The translations under genes were made by a program, and so were the position numbers. Below, in pieces: positions 1 to 8,574 of a DNA stretch of 64,000 nucleotides. Source of the stretch: a virus. The notes beneath the pieces are model-generated. The model saw only the letters and a list, made by a program, of their open reading frames with translations, made no database searches and was not told the DNA's origin. The DNA is taken from the IMG/VR virus record IMGVR_UViG_3300013102_000002, positions 62,001 to 126,000 of that record, one strand, 5' to 3'. The stretch's first letter is position 1. Every line of letters begins with the position of its first letter.

Positions 1-378
1 TTTTTTTCTATTCATTCTGTCAAAATCGGAAATTTTATCAATGATAACGCATATGTATTCTGGAACATATCTCAAATCATTAAGTTTTATGTATAGATTC
101 TTAATCTTTACTCTGTTTTCAAGTGAATTTGATTCTTTTTTTGTCCTTTTAATTTCATTTTTAACTTTTTTAATTTCTTTTTCGATATCTAGATTATTCT
201 CAGATTTATCTCTATGTATTTGTTTAATGAATCTAATTACTGAACTATCAGCCAAGGAAACAATTTCATCATTCTCCATAGCTTCAGATAGGGTAATCTT
301 TAAATCCCAATTTGCTTTTCTAATTCTAGTAGAATTAATTTTTAATATGTATTTAAGACTCGTCTTTTGCTTTGCCAA
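1..378 (-). CDS. Hypothetical charged protein, C-terminus cut by window edge
   Basis: The reading frame is open from a TTG start at 378 to the left edge (126 residues seen). A GGAGG lies 11 nt upstream of the TTG. The visible part is lysine/glutamate rich with a predicted coiled-coil stretch around residues 65-95 (KEIKKVKNEIKRTKK). An ORF on the + strand at 41-385 is the antisense shadow of this gene. I do not recognise the family. It lies downstream of the 427-669 gene on the same strand and is probably co-transcribed from the promoter at 785-832. Confidence 0.7.
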   Translation of the reverse strand, partial: MAKQKTSLKYILKINSTRIRKANWDLKITLSEAMENDEIVSLADSSVIRFIKQIHRDKSENNLDIEKEIKKVKNEIKRTKKESNSLENRVKIKNLYIKLNDLRYVPEYICVIIDKISDFDRMNRKK

Positions 379-426
379 TAGTTAGTATTCCTCCTTGTTT
401 TTTATTAATTAGTTATTTAACTATAT

Positions 427-669
427 TTATTCATATGTATTTGTAAAACTAAATTCTCCTTTAAACGGTTCCCGATAAAACACTCCATTATTAGCGTTAT
501 TCATCATCCAAATTGCTTCATCGTCTACAACATTGGAGTCTAAATACTTTGTACAATCGTTCAATCCTTCTTTCATTTCTTTGGAAACAAACTTCTCATC
601 TAGATAATCAGCATCTCCGTCATAATACTTATCTTCCATTTCCTTAATTGAAAACCCTTGATATTGCAT
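427..669 (-). CDS. Hypothetical 80-residue acidic protein
   Basis: The start is chosen at 669, where AGGAG sits 7-8 nt upstream; an in-frame ATG at 693 also has a weak GGGAA. The product (MQYQGFSIKEMEDKYY...) is acidic, without a recognised domain or membrane segment. It is the first gene of a short minus-strand unit running out of the window, with a long leader of about 100 nt and a box-type promoter at 785-832. Confidence 0.7.
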   Translation of the reverse strand: MQYQGFSIKEMEDKYYDGDADYLDEKFVSKEMKEGLNDCTKYLDSNVVDDEAIWMMNNANNGVFYREPFKGEFSFTNTYE

Positions 670-784
670 GTTAATCTCCTGTGTTTTTTTCATATTATGT
701 ATTCCCTTGCCCTTTCTTTTATACCCTCGTATGTTTTATTCAGGAGATGCTTGCTTGTGTTTAGCAATCTCTCTCTGTGTTTAT

Positions 785-832
785 AATATAACATGATAAT
801 ATTGCATCGTCAACATATATTTATTAATTAAA
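785..832 (-). promoter_or_regulatory. Box-type promoter, minus strand
   Basis: Read on the minus strand: AT box TTTAATTAATAAATATAT, -35 TTGACG (808-813), 17-nt spacer, -10 TATATT (785-790). It drives the minus-strand genes at the left edge and is the only box-type promoter I found in that orientation. With the promoter at 898-942 it makes the 340-nt gap before 1010 a divergent control region. Confidence 0.75.
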
Positions 833-897
833 TTCACAATGAGGCCGGGATCAAAGGGAGGTTATTCCTTCATTATATATAATAAAAAAGATGCTGA

Positions 898-942
898 TTT
901 TAATGAATAAATATATACAAATAAATATATATGTGATATGAT
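898..942 (+). promoter_or_regulatory. Box-type promoter of the recombinase-helicase operon
   Basis: AT box TTTAATGAATAAATATAT is followed by a poor -35 (TATACA, 914-919), 17 nt and -10 TATGAT (937-942). The leader then carries the recurrent AATACATAT at 980-988 before the ribosome binding site of the gene at 1010. Confidence 0.6.
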
Positions 943-1009
943 GTGTTTATGAGACAGATAAGTGCAGACATAATAATTACAATACATATCAAATAAGGAG
1001 GAGAACATT

Positions 1010-2077
1010 ATGAGTGCTATAACAAACAATGTAGTGGGATTACATACGGGTAGTGTGTGGGAGGATATCCAGACGCACCTAAAAGGATTTGAAAGCAAAC
1101 ACACATCTGAAAATTATGAACGTGGTTTGAGAAAGTTCTTTCAATGGTATAAAGGAAAAGATCTAGAGTTGCTAACAAGGGAAGACTTATATATCCGAAA
1201 TGCAGACGTTTTGAAATACCGCAACTTTCTAAAAGAAATACTCGATGAAGAAGGAGAAAGACAATATACAAATACTTCGATCAACAACGTCATTGCTGCC
1301 ATTCAATCACTTTATGTGTTTCTAGAAAAAAACGATTATGATGTAAAATCCGTTACCACCAGAATCAATCCACTTGCTGATGACTCGGTAAGATGTGGTG
1401 CGCTCTATACGCACGAGGCTGAAAAAATGGCAGACATTGTTGTTGATACTGTCAAAGGAATAGAAAAATCGGCATTGATTAGAATGGCATACACAACAAG
1501 CTTTCGTAAGGATTCCCTACGTAAATTAGAATGGAATGACATTGTAAAACATCCAAGTAATAAATATTACGAAGTGACTGTAATGGGTAAAGGTGGTAAG
1601 AAACATACTGTTCCAATTTCAGAAGATCTTTATCAGTATCTACTGAAGATTAAGGATCAGAAGTATTATGCGAGATATGATGATAATAAAATATTCCACT
1701 TAAGTACTGGGGCAATTCAGGATATGATGACTTTTTTGAAAAATAAACTTGGTATCCCTGAACAAAGAAATGTTGTATTCCATAGCTTCAGAAACGTTGC
1801 GTCTATGTATGGAACATTGGAAGAAGCTAAAGAGCACTACAACCACAGCAGTTACAATGTAACAGAAAAATATAGACACAAAGATAATGACATGAGTAAT
1901 AGTTTGAGTTTGAGAATTGGTGAAAAGATTGACGATGGCGTTTTTGAGGAATTAAGTAAAGAGGAATTAATTCAATTACTTATGAGACAAAACGAAGGAG
2001 TGATTCACCAAATGAAGAGAGATGCACAGAAAATTGTTAATGATAAGATTGAAAATAAAAAGGAGAGTGTTGAGTAA
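1010..2077 (+). CDS. Tyrosine recombinase / integrase
   Basis: 355 residues, the usual length for site-specific tyrosine recombinases, which cut and rejoin DNA via a phosphotyrosine intermediate. An N-terminal SAM-like core-binding domain (about 15-115) precedes the catalytic domain. The catalytic set is visible: Arg in TTSFRKDSLRKL (about 166), Lys in MGKGGKKHTVPI, HSFR (about 258-261), His in NHSSYNV, and the nucleophile Tyr in TEKYRH (about 286). The ATG at 1010 follows AAGGAGGAG. The TTG of the helicase starts directly after the stop codon, so the two genes are co-translated. It may perform integration or multimer resolution; no att site is identifiable here. A lysine-rich tail follows the catalytic domain. 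Confidence 0.88.
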   Translation: MSAITNNVVGLHTGSVWEDIQTHLKGFESKHTSENYERGLRKFFQWYKGKDLELLTREDLYIRNADVLKYRNFLKEILDEEGERQYTNTSINNVIAAIQSLYVFLEKNDYDVKSVTTRINPLADDSVRCGALYTHEAEKMADIVVDTVKGIEKSALIRMAYTTSFRKDSLRKLEWNDIVKHPSNKYYEVTVMGKGGKKHTVPISEDLYQYLLKIKDQKYYARYDDNKIFHLSTGAIQDMMTFLKNKLGIPEQRNVVFHSFRNVASMYGTLEEAKEHYNHSSYNVTEKYRHKDNDMSNSLSLRIGEKIDDGVFEELSKEELIQLLMRQNEGVIHQMKRDAQKIVNDKIENKKESVE

Positions 2078-4255
2078 TTGAATCCTATTATTGAGTTGAA
2101 ATTAACACCAGTGAGAAAAATGTTTTATGGTAATGATTACGGAGTGTATGCCTGTGAGTCAAGATCGCCAGATGTAGAATACAATGCTTATGATAATTTC
2201 GTAATTAATGGCGGAATGCAGGAACTTTCATTGGGTGCAGAATATATAGCATCCATTGAACTTAAAGAAAATAAGAAATATGGAAAAGGTTACGAAGTAC
2301 ACAGTATCAGACAAGAACTACCCACTACTATAGAAGGCCAACACGCCTTTCTAAGAACAATATTAAGTGAGTCTCAGTGCGAACCCCTTATCAAAGCATA
2401 TCCCACACAAGATATTATTCAATTAATTAAAGACAACACACTTGACTACAATAAAATTAGGGGTATTGGAGATAAAAAATTCACAAAGATTCGAGATAAG
2501 GTCATTAAGAATATCGATATCCAGGAAGCACTAGTTGAATTATCAAAGTATGGAGTATCTTATACAATTGTTCAAAAACTGCTTGCTAGATATAATAATT
2601 CACCTACTCTAGTTGTTCAAAAAGTTAAGGCTAACCCCTATATACTTTGTGATGAAGTTAATGGGTTGGGATTTGATAAGGTTGATAAATATGCCATCAA
2701 AACAGGAGTTGAAGTTGACTCACCATATCGCATAGAATCAGCAATTTATTATATGTTAAAACAAGCAGAGAAAGATGGTAACTGCTGGACAGATAAAACT
2801 GAGATTATTCAATTGGCTGCTGGAATGTTATCTTTACCTGAAGCAATAATTATCGAATTTATGAGTAACGGAAATTTAAAGTCGGCATACATAGACGAAA
2901 GTAAAATAGCCCTAAAAAAGACATATATGCAAGAGAAGAAGATATGCGATAAAATATCTCAACTTGTAAAGAGTGAAAATATATTTAGAGTGGACAATAT
3001 TGATGATAAAATTAAAGTTGTAGAAGACGAGCAAGGATTCCAGTTTACAGACGAGCAAAGACAGGCGATATACGATAGTATTGATAATAACGTCATGATC
3101 ATTTCAGGTAAGGCAGGATGCGGTAAGACTGCATTGTTAAAAGGAATTATTAAAATATTGAGTGAATATACATATGATACATGTGCTTTTTCCGGTAAAG
3201 CCGCACAACGGATCACTGAATCTACAGGATTGAAATCACAAACTATACATAGAATACTTCAGTTTAATCCAAAGATTGGCGAGTTTATGTGCAATGAGGG
3301 CAGCCCAATTCCAGTACAGTCTGTTTACCTAGATGAAGGGAGTATGACTCCGACAAGTTTGTTTTATCATTTATCTGTTGCTGTTGCAAATGGGCATAAA
3401 CTGATTATTCTAGGCGATGTAGGACAATTATCCGCTATAGGGTGCGGTAGACCGTTTATTGATTTAATTGAAAGTGGAGTTATAAAAGTATGCGAATTAA
3501 CTAAGGTTCATAGACAGGCAATGAAGTCTGGGATATTGTTAGCAGCTAATGAAGTTAGAGAAGGAAAACAGATTATTAAAAGTGGAGATTATAAACCAAA
3601 AGTTATTGGAGAACTGAAGGATTTATATTTATATCCTAAAGAAACAAGTCAGCAGATTTTTGATCATATTATTCACCTATGCAAAAATAATAAAGATAGA
3701 TTTGATTTGATGGAGTTCCAGGTAGTCGTTCCACTTAAGAAGAAAGGTGTTATTAGTGCAAATAATTTGAATATTGAACTACAAAAAATATTCAATGACA
3801 GAGACGAACAGGGGTTAAAGAGAGGAGACTTTGTTTTTAAAACTGGAGACAAAGTTATTAAGAATGGCAATGATTATGATAATGGGGTATTCAACGGTAC
3901 TCTAGGGAAGATTGTTGAGATTGATTACGATGAAGATACTTTAAGTATTGATTTTATTGGAATAGATGACCTTGTGACATATAAAAGAGATCAGTTATTG
4001 CAAATTGATTTAGCATATGCACTTACTGGGCATCGCGTTCAAGGAAGTCAATTTAAACAAGGAATATTCGCTTTAGACTATGCGGCCTATAAATTGCTGA
4101 ATAGACAAGGTGTATATACTGGTATGACTCGATTTTCAGAGATGTGTGTGATGATCTTTGAGTTGAAGGCGTTAATTAAGGCAATTAGAACGAATGACAC
4201 TAATAAAAGAAACACATTTTTGAAAGATATGTTGATTGAGGAGTTTAATAAATGA
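2078..4255 (+). CDS. RecD-like superfamily 1 DNA helicase
   Basis: 725 residues. A helix-hairpin-helix region is visible near residues 125-145 (IRGIGDKKF), followed by an SF1 core with Walker A GKAGCGKTA (about 343-351), a motif II-like LDEGSM, the Q/R segment LGDVGQL, and a C-terminal TGHRVQGSQ motif typical of RecD2/TraA-type UvrD_C_2 domains. This is the architecture of RecD2, a 5'-3' helicase in DNA repair and replication. The TTG start at 2078 abuts the recombinase stop (TAATTG), with AAAGGAGAG 12 nt upstream. The 3' end overlaps the next gene as ATGA. Confidence 0.85.
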   Translation: MNPIIELKLTPVRKMFYGNDYGVYACESRSPDVEYNAYDNFVINGGMQELSLGAEYIASIELKENKKYGKGYEVHSIRQELPTTIEGQHAFLRTILSESQCEPLIKAYPTQDIIQLIKDNTLDYNKIRGIGDKKFTKIRDKVIKNIDIQEALVELSKYGVSYTIVQKLLARYNNSPTLVVQKVKANPYILCDEVNGLGFDKVDKYAIKTGVEVDSPYRIESAIYYMLKQAEKDGNCWTDKTEIIQLAAGMLSLPEAIIIEFMSNGNLKSAYIDESKIALKKTYMQEKKICDKISQLVKSENIFRVDNIDDKIKVVEDEQGFQFTDEQRQAIYDSIDNNVMIISGKAGCGKTALLKGIIKILSEYTYDTCAFSGKAAQRITESTGLKSQTIHRILQFNPKIGEFMCNEGSPIPVQSVYLDEGSMTPTSLFYHLSVAVANGHKLIILGDVGQLSAIGCGRPFIDLIESGVIKVCELTKVHRQAMKSGILLAANEVREGKQIIKSGDYKPKVIGELKDLYLYPKETSQQIFDHIIHLCKNNKDRFDLMEFQVVVPLKKKGVISANNLNIELQKIFNDRDEQGLKRGDFVFKTGDKVIKNGNDYDNGVFNGTLGKIVEIDYDEDTLSIDFIGIDDLVTYKRDQLLQIDLAYALTGHRVQGSQFKQGIFALDYAAYKLLNRQGVYTGMTRFSEMCVMIFELKALIKAIRTNDTNKRNTFLKDMLIEEFNK

Positions 4256-5271
4256 ATATAGAAAATATACATAATGGATTTGTTGCGAAGAATTATAAAC
4301 ATATGTGCAAGGTATTGGGTGAGGAAATTAAAACCGCAGGTGGTGCAAAGAAGTCCCAGCTAAAAAAGTGGGCTTCTTATTTTGAATTTAAAAAAGATGG
4401 TAATAAGTTAGTAGTTACTGATATTTTTCATGAACAAAAAGAATTGTCTAGAGGTGGGAATTTTACGCCATATATAGAAGAAATGAATGAATTATTAATT
4501 CAGATATTATTGAAGGCAGAAAACTATAAAATAATGCTCTCCAAAAACAGATTGTTATTAATGTTAAATATGATTAATGAGAATTATAGGGGATGTAGGG
4601 ATCGTATAACAGGACTTAGTGAGTATCTAAATATAGATAAAATAGACGTTTACGACTTCTACAACATAACAGATAATGTATTAAAAAGAAATGTTGAAAC
4701 ATCTTTAAGAAGCCTGAAAAATAAAAAGGCGATATTTTATAAAACTGCTTTAATATTATGTGATTATAGAGGTGTTCACCGAAAGGCATCAGACGAAGAA
4801 GAGGAAATTATTCTAACAATACAGGCAGATGTATTGAAAAGTATGAATTATTCTGGTTTACTGGAAGTGTATAGGAATGGGAAAATAGAGGAATATACTA
4901 AATTGTGCAATAAAGAATTTCTCGAACAAGCAAATATTTCATACGTGTATGAAGCATATGATATAACACTAAACAGAGACAGGTTAAAAAAAGAGGTTAC
5001 GCTAATGAGTGCAGAGAAGATAAGAGAGATCAATAACACTCTAAATTTATCTGTACAAATAAGATTGATGGAAAATGCTAATAAAAGACATGATAAGGCT
5101 AAGGTGAAAGAAGACGAATGGTTTGGTGAAGTTGACGATAGGCATGAATTTAGAGGAAGGAAAGGATACTTAGACAACCAAAGGAAGTTAATTGATATTC
5201 TGATTGATAAAAAACATAAAATTATTACCGATGATGTAAAAAGCATTGATAAAGCTAAGAAAAATACATAA
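4252..5271 (+). CDS. Hypothetical protein, paralogue of the 11.2-kb gene
   Basis: 339 residues, starting in an ATGA overlap with the helicase. No named domain is recognised. It is clearly related to the product at 11189-12319: both have a KNYK-xxC segment near the N-terminus, KSQLKKWxxYF versus KVQLENWEVYF, an LNMINxNY motif, a helical segment FYNITDNVLKRNVETSLRSL versus FYDLSKESLARSVENALTRL, and a shared C-terminal LIDxLIDK. The helical middle with paired basic residues could be winged-helix DNA binding, so a replication or regulatory role is possible. It ends the operon just before a long terminator. Confidence 0.8.
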   Translation: MNIENIHNGFVAKNYKHMCKVLGEEIKTAGGAKKSQLKKWASYFEFKKDGNKLVVTDIFHEQKELSRGGNFTPYIEEMNELLIQILLKAENYKIMLSKNRLLLMLNMINENYRGCRDRITGLSEYLNIDKIDVYDFYNITDNVLKRNVETSLRSLKNKKAIFYKTALILCDYRGVHRKASDEEEEIILTIQADVLKSMNYSGLLEVYRNGKIEEYTKLCNKEFLEQANISYVYEAYDITLNRDRLKKEVTLMSAEKIREINNTLNLSVQIRLMENANKRHDKAKVKEDEWFGEVDDRHEFRGRKGYLDNQRKLIDILIDKKHKIITDDVKSIDKAKKNT

Positions 5272-5275
5272 AAAT

Positions 5276-5344
5276 AAAAAGTTGCCCTCCAAAACGAATA
5301 ATAGATAAAACTCTTATATACGTTTTGCACGGCAACTTTTATAA
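5276..5344 (+). terminator. Long-stem terminator of the recombinase operon
   Basis: AAAAGTTGCC (5277-5286) pairs with GGCAACTTTT (5331-5340), with a second inner pairing AAAACG/CGTTTT. The structure is about 65 nt long and T-rich at its 3' side. Similar long-stem structures end other gene blocks at 12318 and 37671. Confidence 0.75.
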
Positions 5345-6930
5345 AAACCCTTAAAAACAAAGGCAAAGAGCCGTCATAAAGCTAAAGCTTTATTCCGTAG
5401 CCATCCAACTACGTTGGCTGTCTCCAACTTAGACCTTTCTGGAACAGGGGATGATTGTTGTGTAATGTTGTGTCAATTTTCATTATAATTTATGTATGAT
5501 TTTAATGGTGTAGTGTCTGGATGAACAAATAGACCAGATACATAGTTGAGGTGTGAATTTGTTATTAATTATAAATGAATTGTAGTTTAAAATTGAAATT
5601 GAGGTAAGAGGAAAAGTGTAGCGATATTAAATATATAATTGAATATTTATATGTGGGTAGTATCCAGGATATTGGGTGCTACCTTTTTTATGTTAATGTA
5701 CCCCCGGTATGGAGGAAGAGGATAAATTTTAATCGTGAGTGAGAAATGGGGTGAATGTGGTGTCGATTAGAATATGAAAATTGATGATAATTTAGTGTGG
5801 ATGAGAGAGGAAAAGTGTAGATAGAATAAGGATAATTTTATGATTGTAGATGATTATATTGCGAATGTGGTAAGTGAGTGCAGAGGGGTATGAGGAATGC
5901 GATATATAGAGTAATCGTAAAAGTTGAGGAAATATAAGGGTTATTGAGAGGAAATGGGGGACAAATGAGGAAAATGAGGTGATTTTAGAGGAAAATTAGA
6001 GGAAAAAGTGTAGGGAATATAAGGGGATTGCGATTGAAATTACGATTGAAATTAGGGTGAAAATGGACGGTAATTGGAAGGTGATGGAAAATAAGAATAG
6101 AGGATAAAATTTATGGAGAGGAGGTGAAAATTAAAAATTGAGTTGAGTGTAGGAGTGGAACAGATAGCGGACTATTTTCTATATTTACCAGTTATTGGGT
6201 TGTAAACTACCCCCGGTATCCCTTCATAGATAGCACATAAGTATAGTTGTATGCTATCTAGCTTAGATGATCAACCTTGACAACTCACTAGTTATATGCT
6301 GCTTATCTCACTGAATTTTATTTAAATTTTTTATTAAATTGAGCATATTTTCATTGAAATTTTTTGATTCTAGGCATACTATATATGATATCACTGTGCA
6401 TATCCACTATACACACTTGCAGAATCGAACGATAACGCGAAACCGCTAAATTATGACATCACATGTATCAACTTGATATATATCATATTGCAATATAAAT
6501 ATCTACTACCAGCATCACGGGACTTATATGCCATATCGGTTCGGCATATATCATATTGATATACTATCACAGTACACACACTCAGACGAAATCTCATTTG
6601 TTATTATCACAATGTATATATCACTATGACTCTTACAATATCATCCTCTTATTCTACTCATCACTACGTTCACTACTCATCATACTATTGTATCCATCTA
6701 TATAATATTATCGATTTAATATATTCATTATGATACTATCATCATGTTATTAACAATTAGTTATTATCTATTTACTCGTTAACCTATCACTAACACTCTT
6801 ATAATTATCAATATTATATTATCAATACAATACTATCATAATGACAATAACACATCTCCATCCAACATCACAGCATATTAACTATACCACATTCATTCCT
6901 CACCGACCTCATTCCAAACATATCAATCTA
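5345..6930. other. Gene-free region with strand-composition switch
   Basis: No convincing ORF. 5375-5421 holds two hairpins (ATAAAGC/GCTTTAT; AGCCA/TGGCT) of unknown class. 5500-6170 is strikingly purine-rich on the + strand, with three copies of GAGGAAAAGTGTAG or close variants (5607, 5808, 5999). From about 6200 the + strand becomes pyrimidine-rich and very AT-rich. ACCCCCGGTAT occurs at about 5700 and 6210. ATATATCATATTG is repeated at 6478 and 6546, with an 8-bp inverted repeat TATATGCC/GGCATATA (6525-6550). A replication origin or other cis-acting region is possible; no gene product supports this directly. Confidence 0.45.
5654..5692 (+). terminator. Rho-independent terminator in the gene-free region
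   Basis: GGTAGTATCC pairs with GGGTGCTACC (wobbles included) over an 8-nt loop, followed by TTTTTT. It implies that a transcript, perhaps a small RNA of the 5.4-5.65 kb stretch, ends here. Confidence 0.65.
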
Positions 6931-6978
6931 TTTAATAAATAAATATATGTTGCAATCATCTATTATCCATGCTATAAT
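6931..6978 (+). promoter_or_regulatory. Box-type promoter
   Basis: AT box TTTAATAAATAAATATAT, -35 TTGCAA (6950-6955), 17-nt spacer, -10 TATAAT (6973-6978). It drives the gene at 7033 through a leader containing ATACATATTAA. Confidence 0.85.
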
Positions 6979-7032
6979 AAATATATAAAGTAAATCATAC
7001 ATATTAATCCTAATCACTTGGAGGTTATCCAC

Positions 7033-7671
7033 ATGTCAAACACTAAACTTACCGAAGCTTACGAGAAAGCAGTATCTGCCACTGACAAACAGAGATCCAC
7101 TATTGAACGTCACCAGTCACAACTTGACAAGATGCTTGCAACTCTCACTTCTAAAGGTGTTGACATCAATGACCTCGAAACTGCCAAATGGGCTAACACT
7201 GACAATGATCTTTACTGGGACATCTGCAAGATTCAAAGCAAGCAAGGTGACATCAAGAACGCTATCAAGAAACTAACTAAATGTGAATCCATTCAATCTA
7301 ATTGGTCAGATAAACTTAATAAAGAGATTGAGAAAGCACAACTGTTCTCAGAGCTTCCAGCTATCATCCTAGAGTTTGCAGAGAGATATAGAGTACGCTG
7401 CATTGAATGGCTGTTAGAAGGTCCAGAAGGCTACACACAAGCCGAAGCAGAGAAGAAGGCAGAACAGTTCAAGAAAGATCTGCTTACCACTCTAGTATAT
7501 AGAGTATCTGCCAAGGTTGGTAAAATCACAGACGCAAAAGGCTTAACAATTGGTATGAATGGTGAACTCAATGGTTTGGTTATTGGTGATAAAGACAGCG
7601 CAACTGTTACAACAATCCTAGCAGGTGGATATAATATCCAATGCTTGCACTATAGAGTATTAGTAGGCTAA
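7033..7671 (+). CDS. Hypothetical protein, helical N-terminal half
   Basis: 212 residues; ATG at 7033 after GGAGG (a TTG at 7018 is also in frame). The first 160 residues are helical and charged. The C-terminal 50 residues (GLTIGMNGELNGLVIGDKDS...) form a glycine-rich beta region ending in YNIQCLHYRVLV, which I associate with plasmid and phage proteins of unknown function. Codon third positions are rich in C, unlike genes after 22 kb. A hairpin at 7681-7702 follows. Confidence 0.8.
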   Translation: MSNTKLTEAYEKAVSATDKQRSTIERHQSQLDKMLATLTSKGVDINDLETAKWANTDNDLYWDICKIQSKQGDIKNAIKKLTKCESIQSNWSDKLNKEIEKAQLFSELPAIILEFAERYRVRCIEWLLEGPEGYTQAEAEKKAEQFKKDLLTTLVYRVSAKVGKITDAKGLTIGMNGELNGLVIGDKDSATVTTILAGGYNIQCLHYRVLVG

Positions 7672-7679
7672 TAACAAAA

Positions 7680-7703
7680 AGGCTCAGAGAGACACTGAGC
7701 CTA
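7680..7703. terminator. Hairpin after the 7033 gene
   Basis: GGCTCAG/CTGAGCC with a 7-nt loop. The T-run lies on the minus strand (AAAAA precedes the stem on the + strand), so it is a better terminator for minus-strand transcripts; on the + strand it may only stabilise the mRNA end. Confidence 0.5.
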
Positions 7704-7736
7704 AATATTCCTAACTTTGAAGGGTGGATACATATA

Positions 7737-8279
7737 ATGTTCAATAAAGCGCTCAAGGCTCTTCCTAGTAATGTTGGTTATGATCCAGGTGAGCATACTA
7801 CCGTTTCAGATCTGCTCTATATTGTTCAACATGAGTTAGACCTCATGAATGAAGAACCAGAACAATATGAACACATGTCAGCAAGAGAATTTAATAAACT
7901 ATCCAATCAATATAAAAAGTTTATTGTTCGTTTCAGTAAAGAAAAAAACTCTTCTAAAACAAAATATACATATGTAGGTAAAATAAACGGTTATGACTTC
8001 CAAAGAACTTCAACTAAAAAATATACTCATGCTGTAGTATGGGTATCTGATAACAACAAAATTACTCTCTCTGAATCTGCAAGTTTCTGCGGTAGTTTTG
8101 AATTGGCCCTAAAGAGATCCCATAAAGAGATAATTAATTTTGTTGGAAAAGATTTAGAAAATAAGGGGATAGATTGGTCTAATGTCTATACAGATATTTG
8201 GTTTGTTGAATGGAGTAAAGAAATTGCTGGCCCTAAAATTCCGGGATTTTGGCATATTGTTCAATTAGAGGTGGAGTAG
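7737..8279 (+). CDS. Hypothetical 180-residue protein
   Basis: ATG at 7737; the upstream AAGGGTGG is 12 nt away. No recognised domain. The middle and C-terminal parts look mixed alpha/beta (FQRTSTKKYTHAVVWVSD; WHIVQLEVE). It is probably transcribed from the promoter at 6931 through the weak hairpin. The 295-nt gap after it holds only pyrimidine-rich sequence and the next promoter. Confidence 0.72.
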   Translation: MFNKALKALPSNVGYDPGEHTTVSDLLYIVQHELDLMNEEPEQYEHMSAREFNKLSNQYKKFIVRFSKEKNSSKTKYTYVGKINGYDFQRTSTKKYTHAVVWVSDNNKITLSESASFCGSFELALKRSHKEIINFVGKDLENKGIDWSNVYTDIWFVEWSKEIAGPKIPGFWHIVQLEVE

Positions 8280-8463
8280 TTTTCATACTCTCACACCTCA
8301 CACAATCCATTCTAAGCCATTCCACTACACTCCGCATATTAACACTCACTCTATATACTCACGCTGTCACACTGCCTATGTTGTCTCATATATATAATCT
8401 ATCTCGCTGGATCACAGCATATACTCACACGGTTGCAATATAACATTGTTACTCATCATCAAG

Positions 8464-8511
8464 TTTAATAAGTAAATATATATTGCATTACATACATAAC
8501 CATGTTATAAT
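8464..8511 (+). promoter_or_regulatory. Box-type promoter
   Basis: AT box TTTAATAAGTAAATATAT, -35 TTGCAT (8483-8488), 17 nt, -10 TATAAT (8506-8511). It drives the gene at 8575, whose ATG lies inside the recurrent leader element ATACATATG. Confidence 0.85.
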
Positions 8512-8574
8512 TAGTTATAAGTTAATAGCACTCACTGTTAACACATTCCAGCATCACAAAAGGAGATCATACAT

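Noticed and set aside
41-385. 114-codon + strand ORF with hydrophobic product
   Set aside because: It is antisense to a minus-strand frame with TTG start, good ribosome binding site and lysine/glutamate-rich composition; the hydrophobic product is what antisense of such a gene gives.
5375-5450. c-di-GMP-I or c-di-AMP riboswitch
   Set aside because: GGCAAA is present but the other conserved segments of those classes are not.
7025-7033. Perfect DnaA-box sequence TTATCCACA
   Set aside because: A single copy that overlaps a ribosome binding site and start codon; another copy at 12301 lies in coding sequence. No cluster, so chance is likely.
8249-8443. ORF in the pyrimidine-rich gap at 8.3 kb
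   Set aside because: Start lies inside the preceding gene in another frame, no ribosome binding site, composition equals the non-coding region at 6.5 kb.
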